Assembly: GCF_000240165.1 (NCBI RefSeq)
Contig: NC_017586.1
Span: 4,663,228-4,727,227, forward strand
Length of the DNA stretch: 64,000 nt
Direction of reading: 5' to 3'
Origin: Streptantibioticus cattleyicolor NRRL 8057 = DSM 46488
Lineage (GTDB): Bacteria > Actinomycetota > Actinomycetes > Streptomycetales > Streptomycetaceae
Notes under the pieces: model-generated
What the model was told of the DNA's origin: nothing
Databases searched by the model: none
The model's input: the letters and a program-made list of their open reading frames with translations, nothing else
Part shown: positions 50,486 to 60,269 of the stretch, piece by piece
Position numbering within the stretch: position 1 is the first letter of the stretch
How the letters are laid out: each line of letters opens with the position of its first letter
Translations under genes and position numbers: made by a program

Positions 50486-51274
50486 ATGCGCATACCACCA
50501 CGGGTGCTCACCGTCGCCGGATCCGACTCCGGCGGCGGCGCGGGCATCCAGGCCGACCTGAAGACCATGCTGGCCCTCGGCACGCACGGCATGAGCGTGG
50601 TGACCGCCGTCACCGCGCAGAACTCGCTGGGCGTGCAAGGCGCCTGGGAACTGCCCGCCGAGGCGGTCCGCGCCCAGTTCCGCAGCATCGTGGACGACAT
50701 CGGGGTGCAGGCGGTGAAGACCGGCATGCTCGCCTCACCGGAGCTGGTGCGTACCGTCGCCCGACTCCTGGCCGGCGTCGACGCGCCGGTCGTGGTGGAC
50801 CCGGTCGGGGTCTCCAAGCACGGCGACCGGCTGCTGGCCGCCGAGGCGCTGGAGTCGGTACGCGAACGGCTGCTGCCCACCGCCACCGTGGCCACCCCCA
50901 ACCTCGACGAGGTGGCCGAACTCACCGGCGTGAAGGTCACCGACGAGGACGGCATGCGTGAGGCGGCCCGCGCGATCCTGGCGTACGGGCCGCGCTGGGC
51001 CCTGATCAAGGGCGGCCATCTGCCCGGCGCCCCGGTCGACCTGCTCAGCGACGGCCGCGAGGAACACTGGTTCCGCGGGGCGCGCCACGACAACCGGCAC
51101 ACCCACGGCACCGGATGCACCCTCGCCAGCGCGATCGCCGCGCACCTCGCCAAGGGCCTCGACGTGCCGCAGGCGGTCGGCGCCGCCAAGGCGTACGTCA
51201 CCGGCGCCATCGCCGCCGGATTCCCGCTGGGCGCCGGAATCGGCCCGGTGGACCACGCCTGGCAGTGGGGGTGA
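50486..51274 (+). CDS. thiD: Hydroxymethylpyrimidine (phosphate) kinase
   Basis: The 262-residue ribokinase-fold enzyme phosphorylates HMP and HMP-P for thiamine synthesis. It has [19 protein letters not shown] at about 9-27, [25 protein letters not shown] and the catalytic [18 protein letters not shown] 50486 opens 78 bp after thiL in the same orientation. Confidence 0.94.
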   Translation: MRIPPRVLTVAGSDSGGGAGIQADLKTMLALGTHGMSVVTAVTAQNSLGVQGAWELPAEAVRAQFRSIVDDIGVQAVKTGMLASPELVRTVARLLAGVDAPVVVDPVGVSKHGDRLLAAEALESVRERLLPTATVATPNLDEVAELTGVKVTDEDGMREAARAILAYGPRWALIKGGHLPGAPVDLLSDGREEHWFRGARHDNRHTHGTGCTLASAIAAHLAKGLDVPQAVGAAKAYVTGAIAAGFPLGAGIGPVDHAWQWG

Positions 51275-51312
51275 CCCGGGCCCCGCGTGACGGCGACTTC
51301 CCGCAACGACGA

Positions 51313-51347
51313 AGCGGCCGGCCCACCACGAGGGTGGACCGGCCGCT
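51313..51347. terminator. Bidirectional terminator between thiD and rpmB
   Basis: AGCGGCCGGCCCACC pairs with GGTGGACCGGCCGCT with one mismatch around a 5-nt loop, between convergent genes. Confidence 0.8.
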
Positions 51348-51387
51348 CCGCACGAGCCGCAGGGCTGCGCTACGACGACGTCAACCG

Positions 51388-51573
51388 TCAGCGCGCGACC
51401 TTGCCGGCCTTGATGCACGAGGTGCAGACGTTGAGGCGCTTCGGCGTCCGACCGACCACGGCACGCACCGTCTGGATGTTGGGGTTCCAACGACGGCGAG
51501 TACGGCGGTGCGAGTGCGAGATGTTGTTGCCGAAGCCCGGCCCCTTGCCGCAGACGTCGCAGTTGGCAGCCAC
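51388..51573 (-). CDS. rpmB: Ribosomal protein bL28, zinc-binding form
   Basis: The 61-residue protein has the L28 body [19 protein letters not shown] with cysteine pairs CDVC (about 5-8) and CTSC (about 51-54), so it is the zinc-containing type. Zinc-independent paralogues in Streptomyces are under Zur control elsewhere. It is transcribed opposite to its neighbours. Confidence 0.96.
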   Translation of the reverse strand: MAANCDVCGKGPGFGNNISHSHRRTRRRWNPNIQTVRAVVGRTPKRLNVCTSCIKAGKVAR

Positions 51574-51822
51574 GGGTCACTCCAAAGACTTCAGATGCAC
51601 GTACGGTGAATCTCGGCGGAACCGAGAGGAAGACCCGACCGGCGTCGGGCAACCGGAGCAGCATACAACGACCGCTCACGTACTTCGAATCTACCATGGG
51701 CGCCGGGAGCCTTCTCCCGGTCCACCAGCCAGGCTCCGCGCCCGGCCCTCCTCCGGCCCCGCGCGGGGACCCCACTACTGTCGGTGCTGTCGTGCCCACC
51801 CGTGCCGTCAGGAGGAACCCGG

Positions 51823-53463
51823 TTGCCGCCCACGTTGGACGCCGTCGCGGTGCGCACCTGGTGCCGGCTCGCCCTCGCCGAGCTGGGCCGGGCCCGGGAG
51901 GAGATCGACGCCATCAACGTCTACCCGGTCGCCGACGGGGACACCGGCACCAACCTCTACCTGACCGTGGAGTCCGCCGCCCAGTCGGTGGACGCGGTCT
52001 TCGACGGCCACGCCTCCTCCGGCGCCCGCCCCGACCGCGCCCAGACGGTACGGGCCATGGCGCACGGCGCGCTGATCGGCGCCCGCGGCAACTCCGGCAC
52101 CATCCTCGCCCAGCTGCTGCGCGGCATGAGCGAGATCCTGGCCGCCCCGCAGCCCCCGCGCCCCGACGACGCCGACACCCTGCGCCGCGCCCTGCGGCAC
52201 GCCGCCGCCTCGGCCCACCAGGCGGTCGCCCACCCCGCCGAGGGCACCATGCTCACCGTCGCCGCCGCGGCGGCCGACGCCGCCTGCGCGACGGCCGGGG
52301 ACGTGGCCGCCGCCGCCCGCGCCGCCTACGACGCCGCCTGCGCCGCGCTGGCCCGTACCCCCGGACAGCTCGCCGCGCTCGGCCGGGCCGGGGTGGTGGA
52401 CGCCGGCGGACGCGGCCTGGTGGCCGTGCTCGGCGCGCTGGCCCGGGCGGTCGGGGCCACCGCGCAGGCACCGCCGGCCACCACCGCCCGCCCGCTGCCC
52501 GACCCGCGGCACGACTGCGCCGCCGGCCGCGATCCGCACCTGGCCCAGGACGGCCCCGCCTTCGAGGTGGTCTACCTGCTGGAGGCCGCCGACTCCGCGG
52601 TCCCCGCGCTGCGCGCCCGCCTCGACGCGCTCGGCGACTGCCTGGTGGTGGTCGGCGGCGACGGGCTGTGGAACGTCCATGTGCACGTGGACGACGCCGG
52701 GGCCGCGGTGGAGGCCGGGGTGGACGCCGGACGCCCGTACCGGATCCGCATCACCCACTTCGGCGACCAGTGCCGTACCGGACGGCGCACCGCCGCCCTC
52801 GAACAGCGCGCCGTGGTCGCCGTGGCCGACGGCGACGGGCTCGCCGCGCTCTACGCCGGGGCCGGCGCCACCGTGGTGCCGGTGCCCGCCGGGGAACCGC
52901 TGGCCAGCGGCGACCTGGCGGCGGCGGTACGCCGGGCGCACGCCCGCGAGGTGGTGCTGCTGCCCAACGACGCCGAACTGCTGCACCTGGCCGGGGTCGC
53001 CGCCGAACAGGCCCGCGCCGACGGCCTGCGGGTCGCCCTGATCCCCACCCGCTCCGCGGTGCAGGGCATCGCCGCGCTCGCCGTCCACCAGCCCTCCCGC
53101 CGGTTCGACGAGGACGTGGTGGCGATGACGGCCGCGGCCGGCGCCACCCGGTACGCCGCCGTGGCGGTCGCCGAACGCGAGTCGTGGACCATGGCCGGCG
53201 TCTGCCAGGCCGGCGACCTGCTCGGCCTGATCGACGGCGACGTGGTGGTGATCGGCGACGACCTGGCCCGCACCGCGGTCACCGTCCTCGACCGGATGCT
53301 CGCGGCCGGCGGCGAGATGGTCACCCTCGTCCCCGGCGCCGGCGCCCCACCCGGCCTCGCCGACCACCTCACCGACCACGTCCGCGAACACCACCTCGCC
53401 GTCGACACCGTCGTCCACCCCGGCGGCCAGCACACCTGCCCGCTGGTGATCGGCGTGGAGTGA
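51823..53463 (+). CDS. DhaL/DAK2 domain protein (FakA/YloV-like)
   Basis: The 546-residue protein has an N-terminal DhaL domain (1-200) with INVYPVADGDTGTNLYLT and ARGNSGTILAQLLRGM, which binds ATP-Mg, and a C-terminal FakA/DegV-associated region (about 230-546). Firmicute FakA is the ATPase subunit of a fatty acid kinase. TTG 51823 follows AGGAGG with 7-nt spacing and is the best start; the frame is open from 51784. It lies between rpmB and recG, as in many Gram-positive genomes. The closing repeat array follows. Confidence 0.87.
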   Translation: MPPTLDAVAVRTWCRLALAELGRAREEIDAINVYPVADGDTGTNLYLTVESAAQSVDAVFDGHASSGARPDRAQTVRAMAHGALIGARGNSGTILAQLLRGMSEILAAPQPPRPDDADTLRRALRHAAASAHQAVAHPAEGTMLTVAAAAADAACATAGDVAAAARAAYDAACAALARTPGQLAALGRAGVVDAGGRGLVAVLGALARAVGATAQAPPATTARPLPDPRHDCAAGRDPHLAQDGPAFEVVYLLEAADSAVPALRARLDALGDCLVVVGGDGLWNVHVHVDDAGAAVEAGVDAGRPYRIRITHFGDQCRTGRRTAALEQRAVVAVADGDGLAALYAGAGATVVPVPAGEPLASGDLAAAVRRAHAREVVLLPNDAELLHLAGVAAEQARADGLRVALIPTRSAVQGIAALAVHQPSRRFDEDVVAMTAAAGATRYAAVAVAERESWTMAGVCQAGDLLGLIDGDVVVIGDDLARTAVTVLDRMLAAGGEMVTLVPGAGAPPGLADHLTDHVREHHLAVDTVVHPGGQHTCPLVIGVE

Positions 53464-53469
53464 GCCGGC

Positions 53470-53960
53470 CTCCGGCGCCGGCGCGGTGAGGCGGCCCGGC
53501 CGGTCGGCCGGGTGCGGCCGGGAAACGCCGCCGCGTGGGGGGGGCGGCTGTGCCGCGTCGGTGGCGGGCGCTTGCCGTCGGCCGGGTGCGGCCGGGACGC
53601 GGCGCAGTGCGTGATCGCGTGTCCACGCGGGCGCCGCCGGCAGTGCCGTGCGTAACGGGCGTGCGTCGGCCGGGTGCGGCCGGGACACGTTGCCGTGCGG
53701 CGCGGAGCCGGGTGTGTGCGTGGGGGCGGATTCCGCCGCGTGGTGCGAGCGTGTAGGCGGACCGGTGTCTGCGCCCGGCGCGGAGCCGGCCTCCGGGGCC
53801 GGGACGCGTTGCCGCCCGGTGCGGAGCCGGGTGTCCGCGTGGGGGCGGATTCGCCACGTGCGTGGCGGGTCGCGGCCGGTGGGGCGGCCCCGCCGCGCGG
53901 GCGGACCGGCGGCTCCGCCCGGCGCGGAGCCGGCCTCCAGGGGCGTCGCGCCCGGCGCTG
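53470..53960. repeat. Degenerate GC-rich repeat block between the DhaL gene and recG
   Basis: About 490 bp made of variants of GGCCGGGTGCGGCCGGGACGC and of CGCGGAGCCGGCCTCC / GGAGCCGGGTGTSYGCGTGGG, each occurring several times. Open frames cross it on both strands, but none shows a ribosome binding site or a family pattern. No gene is supported. Confidence 0.7.
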
Positions 53961-53988
53961 TCACAGCGTTGCGCCACTATGGAGGGCG

Positions 53989-56196
53989 ATGGCTGCCCTC
54001 GACGAACCGCTGCGCAAGGTCGTCGGCGACCGCACCGCCAAGGTGCTCGCCGACCACCTCGACCTGCACACCACCGGTGACCTGCTCCACCACTACCCGC
54101 GCCGCTACGCCGAACGCGGTGAGCTGACCAGGCTCGCCGACCTGCCGCTGGACGAGCACGTCACCGTGGTCGCCCAGGTGGCCAAGGCGGAGAAGAAGAC
54201 CTACAACCGGGGCGCCGGGGTGCGCCTGGAGGTGGTGGTCACCGACGGCAGCGGCTCGCTGCAACTGGTCTTCTTCAACAAGGCCGCCCACTTCCACCAC
54301 ACCAAGCTGGTGCCCGGCCGCCGCGGGATGTTCGCCGGCAAGGTCACCGTGTTCAACCGGGTACGCCAACTCGCCCACCCCGACTACCAGTTGCTCGACG
54401 CCGAGGACGGCGAGGAGGCGGTGGACGCCTTCGCCGGCCGGCTGCTGCCGCTGTATCCGGCGTGCAAGCAGATCGCCTCCTGGCAGATCGCGCAGGCCGT
54501 GGACGTCGTGCTCGACTCGCTGACCGGCACCGAATGGGCCGGCGTCGCCGACCCGCTGCCCGCCCGGCTGCGCGCCGACCGCGGGCTCGCCCCGCTGCCC
54601 GAGGCGCTGCTCAAGGTGCACCGGCCGGCCACCCGGGCCGACATCGCCGACGCCCGGGAACGCCTCAAGTGGGACGAGGCGTTCGTCCTCCAGGTGGCGC
54701 TGGCCCGGCGGCGCGCCGACGACGCCGCCCGGCCCGCGGTGGCCCGCCGCCCCAAGGACGACGGCCTGCTCACCGCGTTCGACGCCCGGCTGCCGTTCAC
54801 CCTCACCGAGGGGCAGACCAAGGTCTCCGCGGAGATCTTCGCCGACCTGGCCGCCGAACACCCCATGCACCGGCTCCTCCAGGGCGAGGTCGGCTCCGGC
54901 AAGACGCTGGTGGCGCTGCGGGCCATGCTCGCCGTGGTCGACTCCGGTGGCCAGGCCGCCATGCTGGCCCCCACCGAGGTGCTGGCCCAGCAGCACCACC
55001 GCTCGATCACCGAGATGATGGGTGACCTCGCCGAGGGAGGGATGCTGGGTGGGGCGGACGTGGGCACCAAGGTCGTCCTGCTCACCGGCTCGATGGGCGC
55101 CGCCGCGCGCCGTCAGGCCCTGCTCGACCTGGTCAGCGGGGACGCCGGGATCGTGGTCGGCACCCACGCCCTCATCGAGGACAAGGTCACCTTCCACGAC
55201 CTGGGGCTGGTGGTCGTCGACGAACAGCACCGGTTCGGCGTCGAGCAGCGCGACGCCCTGCGCGGCAAGGGCAACCGCCCCCCGCACCTGCTGGTGATGA
55301 CGGCCACCCCGATCCCGCGCACGGTGGCCATGACGGTCTTCGGCGACCTGGAGACCTCGGTGCTCGACCAGCTCCCGGCCGGCCGCTCGCCGATCGCCAC
55401 CCACGTCGTCCCGGCCAAGGACAAGCCGCACTTCCTCACCCGCGCCTGGGAACGGGTCCGCGAGGAGGTCGCCGCCGGCCACCAGGGGTACGTGGTCTGC
55501 CCCCGCATCGGCGACGAGGAGGAGCCGGCCAAGGCCAAGGAGACCAAGGAGGGCAAGGAGGCCGCGGACGACGCGGAACGCCGTCCGCCGCTGGCCGTGC
55601 TCGACGTCGCCGAGCAGCTGGCCACCGGTCCGCTGGCCGGGCTGCGGGTCGAGGTGCTCCACGGCCGCATGCAGCCGGAGGCCAAGGACGACGTGATGCG
55701 CCGGTTCGCCGCCGGCCAGGTGGACGTCCTGGTGGCCACCACGGTGATCGAGGTCGGGGTCAACGTCCCCAACGCCACCGCCATGGTGATCATGGACGCC
55801 GACCGGTTCGGCGTCTCCCAGCTCCACCAGTTGCGCGGCCGGGTCGGCCGGGGCGCCGCGGCCGGGCTGTGCCTGCTGGTCACCGAGGCCCCCGAGGTGA
55901 GCCCGGCCCGCACCCGGCTGGACGCGGTCGCCGCCACCCTGGACGGCTTCGAGCTCTCCCGCATCGACCTGGAGCAGCGTCGCGAGGGCGACGTCCTCGG
56001 CCAGGCCCAGTCGGGCACCCGCTCCTCGCTGCGGATGCTCACCGTCATCGCCGACGAGGACATCATCGCCGCCGCCCGCGAGGAGGCCACCGCCCTGGTC
56101 GCCGCCGACCCCTCGCTCGCCGGCCACCCCGAGCTGCGCAGCGCGCTCGACAGCCTGGTGGACGCCTCCCGCGAGGACTACCTGGAGAAGGGGTGA
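53989..56196 (+). CDS. recG: ATP-dependent DNA helicase RecG
   Basis: The 735-residue helicase remodels stalled replication forks and Holliday junctions. It has the N-terminal OB wedge (about 55-150), then LLQGEVGSGKTLVALRA (Walker A), VVDEQHRFGVEQRDAL (DEQH box), TATPIPRTVAM and the QLRGRVGRG motif VI followed by the RecG C-terminal segment. ATG 53989 gives MAALDEPLRK; CACTAT 8 nt upstream may be the -10 box of a leaderless transcript. An insert of Lys/Glu-rich residues occurs at about 505-525. Confidence 0.96.
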   Translation: MAALDEPLRKVVGDRTAKVLADHLDLHTTGDLLHHYPRRYAERGELTRLADLPLDEHVTVVAQVAKAEKKTYNRGAGVRLEVVVTDGSGSLQLVFFNKAAHFHHTKLVPGRRGMFAGKVTVFNRVRQLAHPDYQLLDAEDGEEAVDAFAGRLLPLYPACKQIASWQIAQAVDVVLDSLTGTEWAGVADPLPARLRADRGLAPLPEALLKVHRPATRADIADARERLKWDEAFVLQVALARRRADDAARPAVARRPKDDGLLTAFDARLPFTLTEGQTKVSAEIFADLAAEHPMHRLLQGEVGSGKTLVALRAMLAVVDSGGQAAMLAPTEVLAQQHHRSITEMMGDLAEGGMLGGADVGTKVVLLTGSMGAAARRQALLDLVSGDAGIVVGTHALIEDKVTFHDLGLVVVDEQHRFGVEQRDALRGKGNRPPHLLVMTATPIPRTVAMTVFGDLETSVLDQLPAGRSPIATHVVPAKDKPHFLTRAWERVREEVAAGHQGYVVCPRIGDEEEPAKAKETKEGKEAADDAERRPPLAVLDVAEQLATGPLAGLRVEVLHGRMQPEAKDDVMRRFAAGQVDVLVATTVIEVGVNVPNATAMVIMDADRFGVSQLHQLRGRVGRGAAAGLCLLVTEAPEVSPARTRLDAVAATLDGFELSRIDLEQRREGDVLGQAQSGTRSSLRMLTVIADEDIIAAAREEATALVAADPSLAGHPELRSALDSLVDASREDYLEKG

Positions 56197-56327
56197 GCCC
56201 CGCGGCGGACGGGTCGCCCAACTCCCGTCCGCCGGGCGGCGATTGTCATACCCCCCTGGGAGAATTGGAGACAGTCCAGGCCGGTCCGACCGCGGATGGG
56301 CCACTGTGGACCCTTGGGGGCTGAAAC

Positions 56328-56846
56328 ATGGCGTTCCGTCACATCAACGAACTCCCGCTCGGCGAGAAGGTCTTCCGGATCGAGCTCGCCAGCGAGGACG
56401 ACACCACCGTCACCGTGACGCTCTCCGGCTGGCACGAGAGCGACCCCGACACCCTGCTGGCCTCCGGCGAACTGCGGCTGCCGCTCCAGGACGTGGCCTC
56501 GCTGCGGCTCGCCGTCAACCGCGCCCTGCGCGCCATCGCGCTCGTCGCCGACGTCGCCGAACCCATCCCCGACCGCGACGTGCTGCGCGAGCTGTACCCC
56601 GGGCACGGTGCCCCCTGGGTGCCCCAGCACGAGCAGGAGCTGGTCCGCCGCTTCCACGACGGGGAGACCGTCGCCCGGATATCGGCCCGCTTCGGCCGCA
56701 CCCCGGACTCGGTGCGCACCAAGCTGCGTGAGCTGGGCCACGACCCGCGGCGCCCGGAGTACTGCCCGCCCGACGGCTGCCTGTCCTGGTCCCGCTACGC
56801 CTCGCCCGCCCTGGTGGGGGCGGCCGAGGAGCCGGGGCGCGGCTGA
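56328..56846 (+). CDS. Conserved actinomycete protein, unknown function
   Basis: The 172-residue protein has an N-terminal beta-rich half (RIELASEDDTTVTVTLSGWH) and a C-terminal helix-turn-helix-like segment (EQELVRRFHDGETVARISAR, TPDSVRTKLRELGHDPRRP), resembling a homeodomain-like DNA-binding fold with a Cys pair in YCPPDGCLSW. I do not recognise a named family. It lies between recG and rsmD in the same orientation; DNA binding is possible. Confidence 0.8.
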   Translation: MAFRHINELPLGEKVFRIELASEDDTTVTVTLSGWHESDPDTLLASGELRLPLQDVASLRLAVNRALRAIALVADVAEPIPDRDVLRELYPGHGAPWVPQHEQELVRRFHDGETVARISARFGRTPDSVRTKLRELGHDPRRPEYCPPDGCLSWSRYASPALVGAAEEPGRG

Positions 56847-56915
56847 GCTACGTATCGTGGTGGGGCGGCGCCGCGGCGGCGCCGTTCCACCCGTTACCCC
56901 GAGGACGTGACCGAC

Positions 56916-57497
56916 GTGACCCGCGTGATCGCCGGTGCGGCAGGCGGCCGACGCCTCGCCGTGCCGCCAGGCCAGGGCACCCGCCCCACCTCGGACCGGG
57001 CGCGCGAGGGGCTCTTCTCCACCTGGCAGGCGCTGCACGGCCCGCTGACCGGGGCCCGGGTGCTCGACCTGTACGGCGGATCGGGCGCGGTCGGGCTGGA
57101 GGCGCTCTCCCGGGGCGCCGCCCACGTCCTGCTGGTGGAGGCCGACGCCCGCGCGGTGCGGGTGATCCGGGAGAACGTCCGGGCGCTCGGGCTCCCCGGC
57201 GCCGAGGTGCGGGCCGCCAAGGCCGAGAAGGTGGTGGCCGGCCCGCCCCCCGCCGACCCGTACGACGTGGTCTTTCTCGACCCCCCGTACGCGGTCTCCG
57301 ACGACGAACTGCGCGAGATCCTGATCACACTCGCCGCCGGGGGCTGGCTCGCGGCGGACGCCATGGTCACCGTGGAACGCGGCACCCGAGGCGGTCAGTT
57401 CCACTGGCCCGCCGGATTCGAGGGACTCCGGGCCCGCCGCTACGGGGAGGGCACCCTTTGGTACGGTCGCGCCGCCCAGGTCACCGACGCGTCATGA
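56916..57497 (+). CDS. rsmD: 16S rRNA (guanine(966)-N2)-methyltransferase
   Basis: The 193-residue SAM-dependent enzyme methylates G966 of 16S rRNA. It has TRVIAGAAGGRRLAVPPG, the SAM motif VLDLYGGSGAVGLEALSRGA and the catalytic FLDPPYAV. GTG 56916 matches the family N-terminus; GTG 56907 is also possible (GAGG lies 2 nt before the latter and 11 nt before the former). coaD follows with overlapping or nearly overlapping coding. Confidence 0.93.
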   Translation: MTRVIAGAAGGRRLAVPPGQGTRPTSDRAREGLFSTWQALHGPLTGARVLDLYGGSGAVGLEALSRGAAHVLLVEADARAVRVIRENVRALGLPGAEVRAAKAEKVVAGPPPADPYDVVFLDPPYAVSDDELREILITLAAGGWLAADAMVTVERGTRGGQFHWPAGFEGLRARRYGEGTLWYGRAAQVTDAS

Positions 57498-57523
57498 CCC
57501 ACCCGGAGAGCGAGGAGTCACCG

Positions 57524-58006
57524 TTGCGCCGCGCAGTCTGTCCGGGGTCCTTCGACCCCATCACCAATGGCCACCTCGACATCATCGCCCGCGCGTCGCG
57601 CCTGTACGACGTCGTGCACGTCGCCGTGATGATCAACAAGTCGAAGCAGGGCCTGTTCACCATCGACGAGCGCATCTCGCTGATCGAGCAGGTCACCGCC
57701 GAGTTCGGCAACGTGCGGGTGGAGTCCTTCCACGGCCTGCTGGTCGACTTCTGCAAGCAGCGGGAGATCCCGGCCATCGTCAAGGGGCTGCGGGCGGTCA
57801 GCGACTTCGACTACGAGTTGCAGATGGCCCAGATGAACAACGGCCTCTCCGGCGTCGAGACGCTCTTCGTCCCCACCAACCCCGCCTACAGCTTCCTCTC
57901 CTCCAGCCTGGTCAAGGAGGTCGCGGCGTGGGGCGGCGACGTCTCCCACCTGGTGCCCGCGCCGGTGATGGAGGCGCTGCGCGGCAAGCTCGGCAAGGAC
58001 CGGTGA
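57524..58006 (+). CDS. coaD: Phosphopantetheine adenylyltransferase
   Basis: The 160-residue enzyme adds AMP to 4'-phosphopantetheine, the penultimate step of coenzyme A synthesis. It shows RRAVCPGSFDPITNGHLDII (nucleotide-binding SFDPxxxGH), IVKGLRAVSDFDYELQMA and the SSSLVKEVA signature. TTG 57524 has GAGGAG 6 nt upstream and gives the family length; ATG 57494, overlapping the rsmD stop, would add ten residues and has no ribosome binding site of its own. Confidence 0.94.
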   Translation: MRRAVCPGSFDPITNGHLDIIARASRLYDVVHVAVMINKSKQGLFTIDERISLIEQVTAEFGNVRVESFHGLLVDFCKQREIPAIVKGLRAVSDFDYELQMAQMNNGLSGVETLFVPTNPAYSFLSSSLVKEVAAWGGDVSHLVPAPVMEALRGKLGKDR

Positions 58007-58127
58007 GCACCGGTTTCCTGACGATGCGTCAGTCAGTGGGTCGGGCGGCCCCGGGGGTCGTAGAGTCTGCTTCACCCCACCGGCTCCAGCCGGGCCCGGG
58101 TCCCGCCGGGTTCCGCCGAGGAAAGAC

Positions 58128-59270
58128 TTGACGCACATGGACGTGCAGAAGAAGCTCGACGAGATCGTCGCGGCCGTCGAAGGCGCGCGCTCCATGCCCA
58201 TGTCGGCCTCCTGCGTGATCAACCGTGCCGAGCTGCTCGCCATGGTCCGTGACCTCCAGGCCGCGCTGCCCGAGGCCCTCTCCCGGGCCGAGGCGGTCAT
58301 CGGCGACCGCGAACAGGTGGTCGCCGAGGCCCGCGCCGAGGCCGACCGGGTCATCGCCGCCGCCCACGAGGAGCGCGCCGCGCTGATCTCCGGCACCGAG
58401 GTCGCCCGGCACGCCCAGGAGGAGGCCGACCGCCTGCTGGCCGAGGCCCGCGCCGAGGCCGACGAGGTCCGCGCCGAGGCCGACGAGTACGTCGACAGCA
58501 AGCTCGCCAACTTCGAGGTGGTCCTCACCAAGACCCTCGGCTCCGTCGACCGGGGCCGCGAGAAGCTGCTGGGCCGCGACCCCGGCGCGTCCCCGGCCGA
58601 GCAGGCCGACCCCGAGTACGACGCCGCCCCGGAGCGCACCTCCGACCCCGACGAACTGCGCCGCCGGGCCGACGCCTACGTGGACGCCAAGCTCGGCGCC
58701 TTCGAGGCGGTCCTCGCCAAGACCCTGGAGGCGGTCGGCCGGGGCCGCCAGAAGCTCACCGGCCACCGCCCCATCGACGACCTCGCCGCCCACCTCGCCG
58801 CCCAGGACGCCCTGGGGGCCGCGCCGCAGAGCGACGACGAATACCTGGCCGGACTGGCCGCCGGTCTCAACCAGACCCCCGTCGCGCCCGCCGTCCCCGC
58901 CCCGTCCCAGCCCGGCGACTACGGCTACCCGCAGCAGCCCGGCTACGCCCCGGCCGCCGCCGGGTACGAGGGCACCGGCTACCAGGACCCCTCGCTCGGC
59001 TACGGCACCACCGCCGAACCCCAGCACCCCGGCTACCAGGGGTACTACGGCACCTACCAGGAGCAGCCGGGCGGCTACGGCGACTGGCCGGCGCACCACG
59101 GCTACCAGGAGGCCGTCGGGCAGGCACCGGCCCCGCAAACCCATCCCCAGCAGCCCCAGGGCGCCCACGCGCACGTACCGCAGCAGCCGGCCGGGCTGGA
59201 CGAGACCAGCTTCTTCGACACCTCGCTGATCGACCTCAACCAGCTGCGGGAACTCGACGGGGGCCGGTGA
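58128..59270 (+). CDS. Coiled-coil, tail-rich cell-division-type protein (DivIVA-like)
   Basis: The 380-residue protein starts MDVQKKLDEIVAAVEGARSM and has long Ala/Glu/Arg heptads (about 45-140, EARAEADRVIAAAHEER) and two YVDSKLANFEVVL / YVDAKLGAFEAVL repeats, about 120-140 and 197-217. The last 130 residues are Gly/Tyr/Gln/Pro-rich. It resembles ATP synthase F0 b-like and DivIVA-type proteins that neighbour coaD in Streptomyces. Start is TTG 58128 (GAGGAAAG 5 nt before) or ATG 58137. Function is not established. Confidence 0.82.
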   Translation: MTHMDVQKKLDEIVAAVEGARSMPMSASCVINRAELLAMVRDLQAALPEALSRAEAVIGDREQVVAEARAEADRVIAAAHEERAALISGTEVARHAQEEADRLLAEARAEADEVRAEADEYVDSKLANFEVVLTKTLGSVDRGREKLLGRDPGASPAEQADPEYDAAPERTSDPDELRRRADAYVDAKLGAFEAVLAKTLEAVGRGRQKLTGHRPIDDLAAHLAAQDALGAAPQSDDEYLAGLAAGLNQTPVAPAVPAPSQPGDYGYPQQPGYAPAAAGYEGTGYQDPSLGYGTTAEPQHPGYQGYYGTYQEQPGGYGDWPAHHGYQEAVGQAPAPQTHPQQPQGAHAHVPQQPAGLDETSFFDTSLIDLNQLRELDGGR

Positions 59271-59414
59271 GCCCGAGGGCGAGTTGGGTCAGCGCCGCCG
59301 GTCAAGTATCCTGACAGCTCCGGCCCGCATATGAGCCGGTTTCCGGCTGCCCTCTTCCGGGACGGCGAGGGGCTCCTCCCACGCCCGCAAGGCTGTGGGG
59401 GAGCCGTACGGCAC

Positions 59415-60074
59415 ATGCACCGAGGAAAGCAGGAAGCCATCAACGCCCGCCTTGACCACCGCGACCCGCTCGTGCTCGACACGCGTGAGCTGGGCCGTCG
59501 GCCTGGCGCGATGAAGCGGATCGCGCGGACCGTGCCCGCGCCCGCCGATCTGGGCGTGGCCGATGTGATCGGGGTCCCCGCCTCCGCGGAGATCGAGCTC
59601 GACCTGCGGCTGGAGTCGGTGATGGAGGGCGTGCTCGTCACGGGTACCGCCCGAGCGCCGGTCACCGGCGAATGCGTAAGGTGTCTGGAGCCGATCGAGC
59701 GCGAGCTCGAAACGGACTTCCAGGAGCTGTTCTCCTACCCCGACGCCGGGGAGGGCTTCGGCGGCCACGCCGACGAGGCCGACGGCGACGAGGAGGAGGA
59801 ACTGCTCCAGGTCGAGGACGATCTGATCGGCCTCGAACCCGTGCTGCGGGACGCGGTGGTGCTCGAACTGCCGCTGCAGCCGGTGTGCCGGGAGGACTGC
59901 CCGGGGCTGTGCGCCGATTGCGGTGCCCGTCTCGCGGACGATCCCGGTCACCACCACGACGCCACCGACATCCGTTGGGCGGCGTTGCAGGGACTCGCCG
60001 ATTCCCTCCAGGGCGGCGAGAAGGACAACATGAGCGGCGCCGAGGGCGGCGTCGACGAGAAGCAGGAGAAATAG
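59415..60074 (+). CDS. YceD/DUF177 family protein
   Basis: The 219-residue protein has the DUF177 core: RELGRRPGAMKRIARTVPAP, GVPASAEIELDLRLESVMEGVL, GECVRCLEPIERELETDFQELF and the Cys-rich CREDCPGLCADCGARL. It always precedes rpmF and is linked to large-subunit assembly or 23S rRNA accumulation. The first in-frame ATG consistent with the family is 59415; the frame is open from 59331. Its stop is 2 bp from rpmF. Confidence 0.85.
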   Translation: MHRGKQEAINARLDHRDPLVLDTRELGRRPGAMKRIARTVPAPADLGVADVIGVPASAEIELDLRLESVMEGVLVTGTARAPVTGECVRCLEPIERELETDFQELFSYPDAGEGFGGHADEADGDEEEELLQVEDDLIGLEPVLRDAVVLELPLQPVCREDCPGLCADCGARLADDPGHHHDATDIRWAALQGLADSLQGGEKDNMSGAEGGVDEKQEK

Positions 60075-60076
60075 CC

Positions 60077-60250
60077 GTGGCTGTTCCGAAGCGGAAGATG
60101 TCGCGCAGCAACACGCGCCACCGCCGTTCGCAGTGGAAGGCTGCGCCCGTGACCCTGGTGGCATGCGAGCGCTGCCACGAGCCCAAGCAGCAGCACATCG
60201 CGTGCCCGAGCTGCGGCACCTACAACAAGCGCCAGGTCCTCGAGGTCTGA
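60077..60250 (+). CDS. rpmF: Ribosomal protein bL32, zinc-binding form
   Basis: The 57-residue protein [20 protein letters not shown]... has CERC and CPSC pairs for zinc. GTG 60077 is 2 bp after the preceding stop, with AGGAGAA upstream. rnc follows. Confidence 0.97.
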   Translation: MAVPKRKMSRSNTRHRRSQWKAAPVTLVACERCHEPKQQHIACPSCGTYNKRQVLEV

Positions 60251-60269
60251 TCGGCGGGTGACAGGCTTC

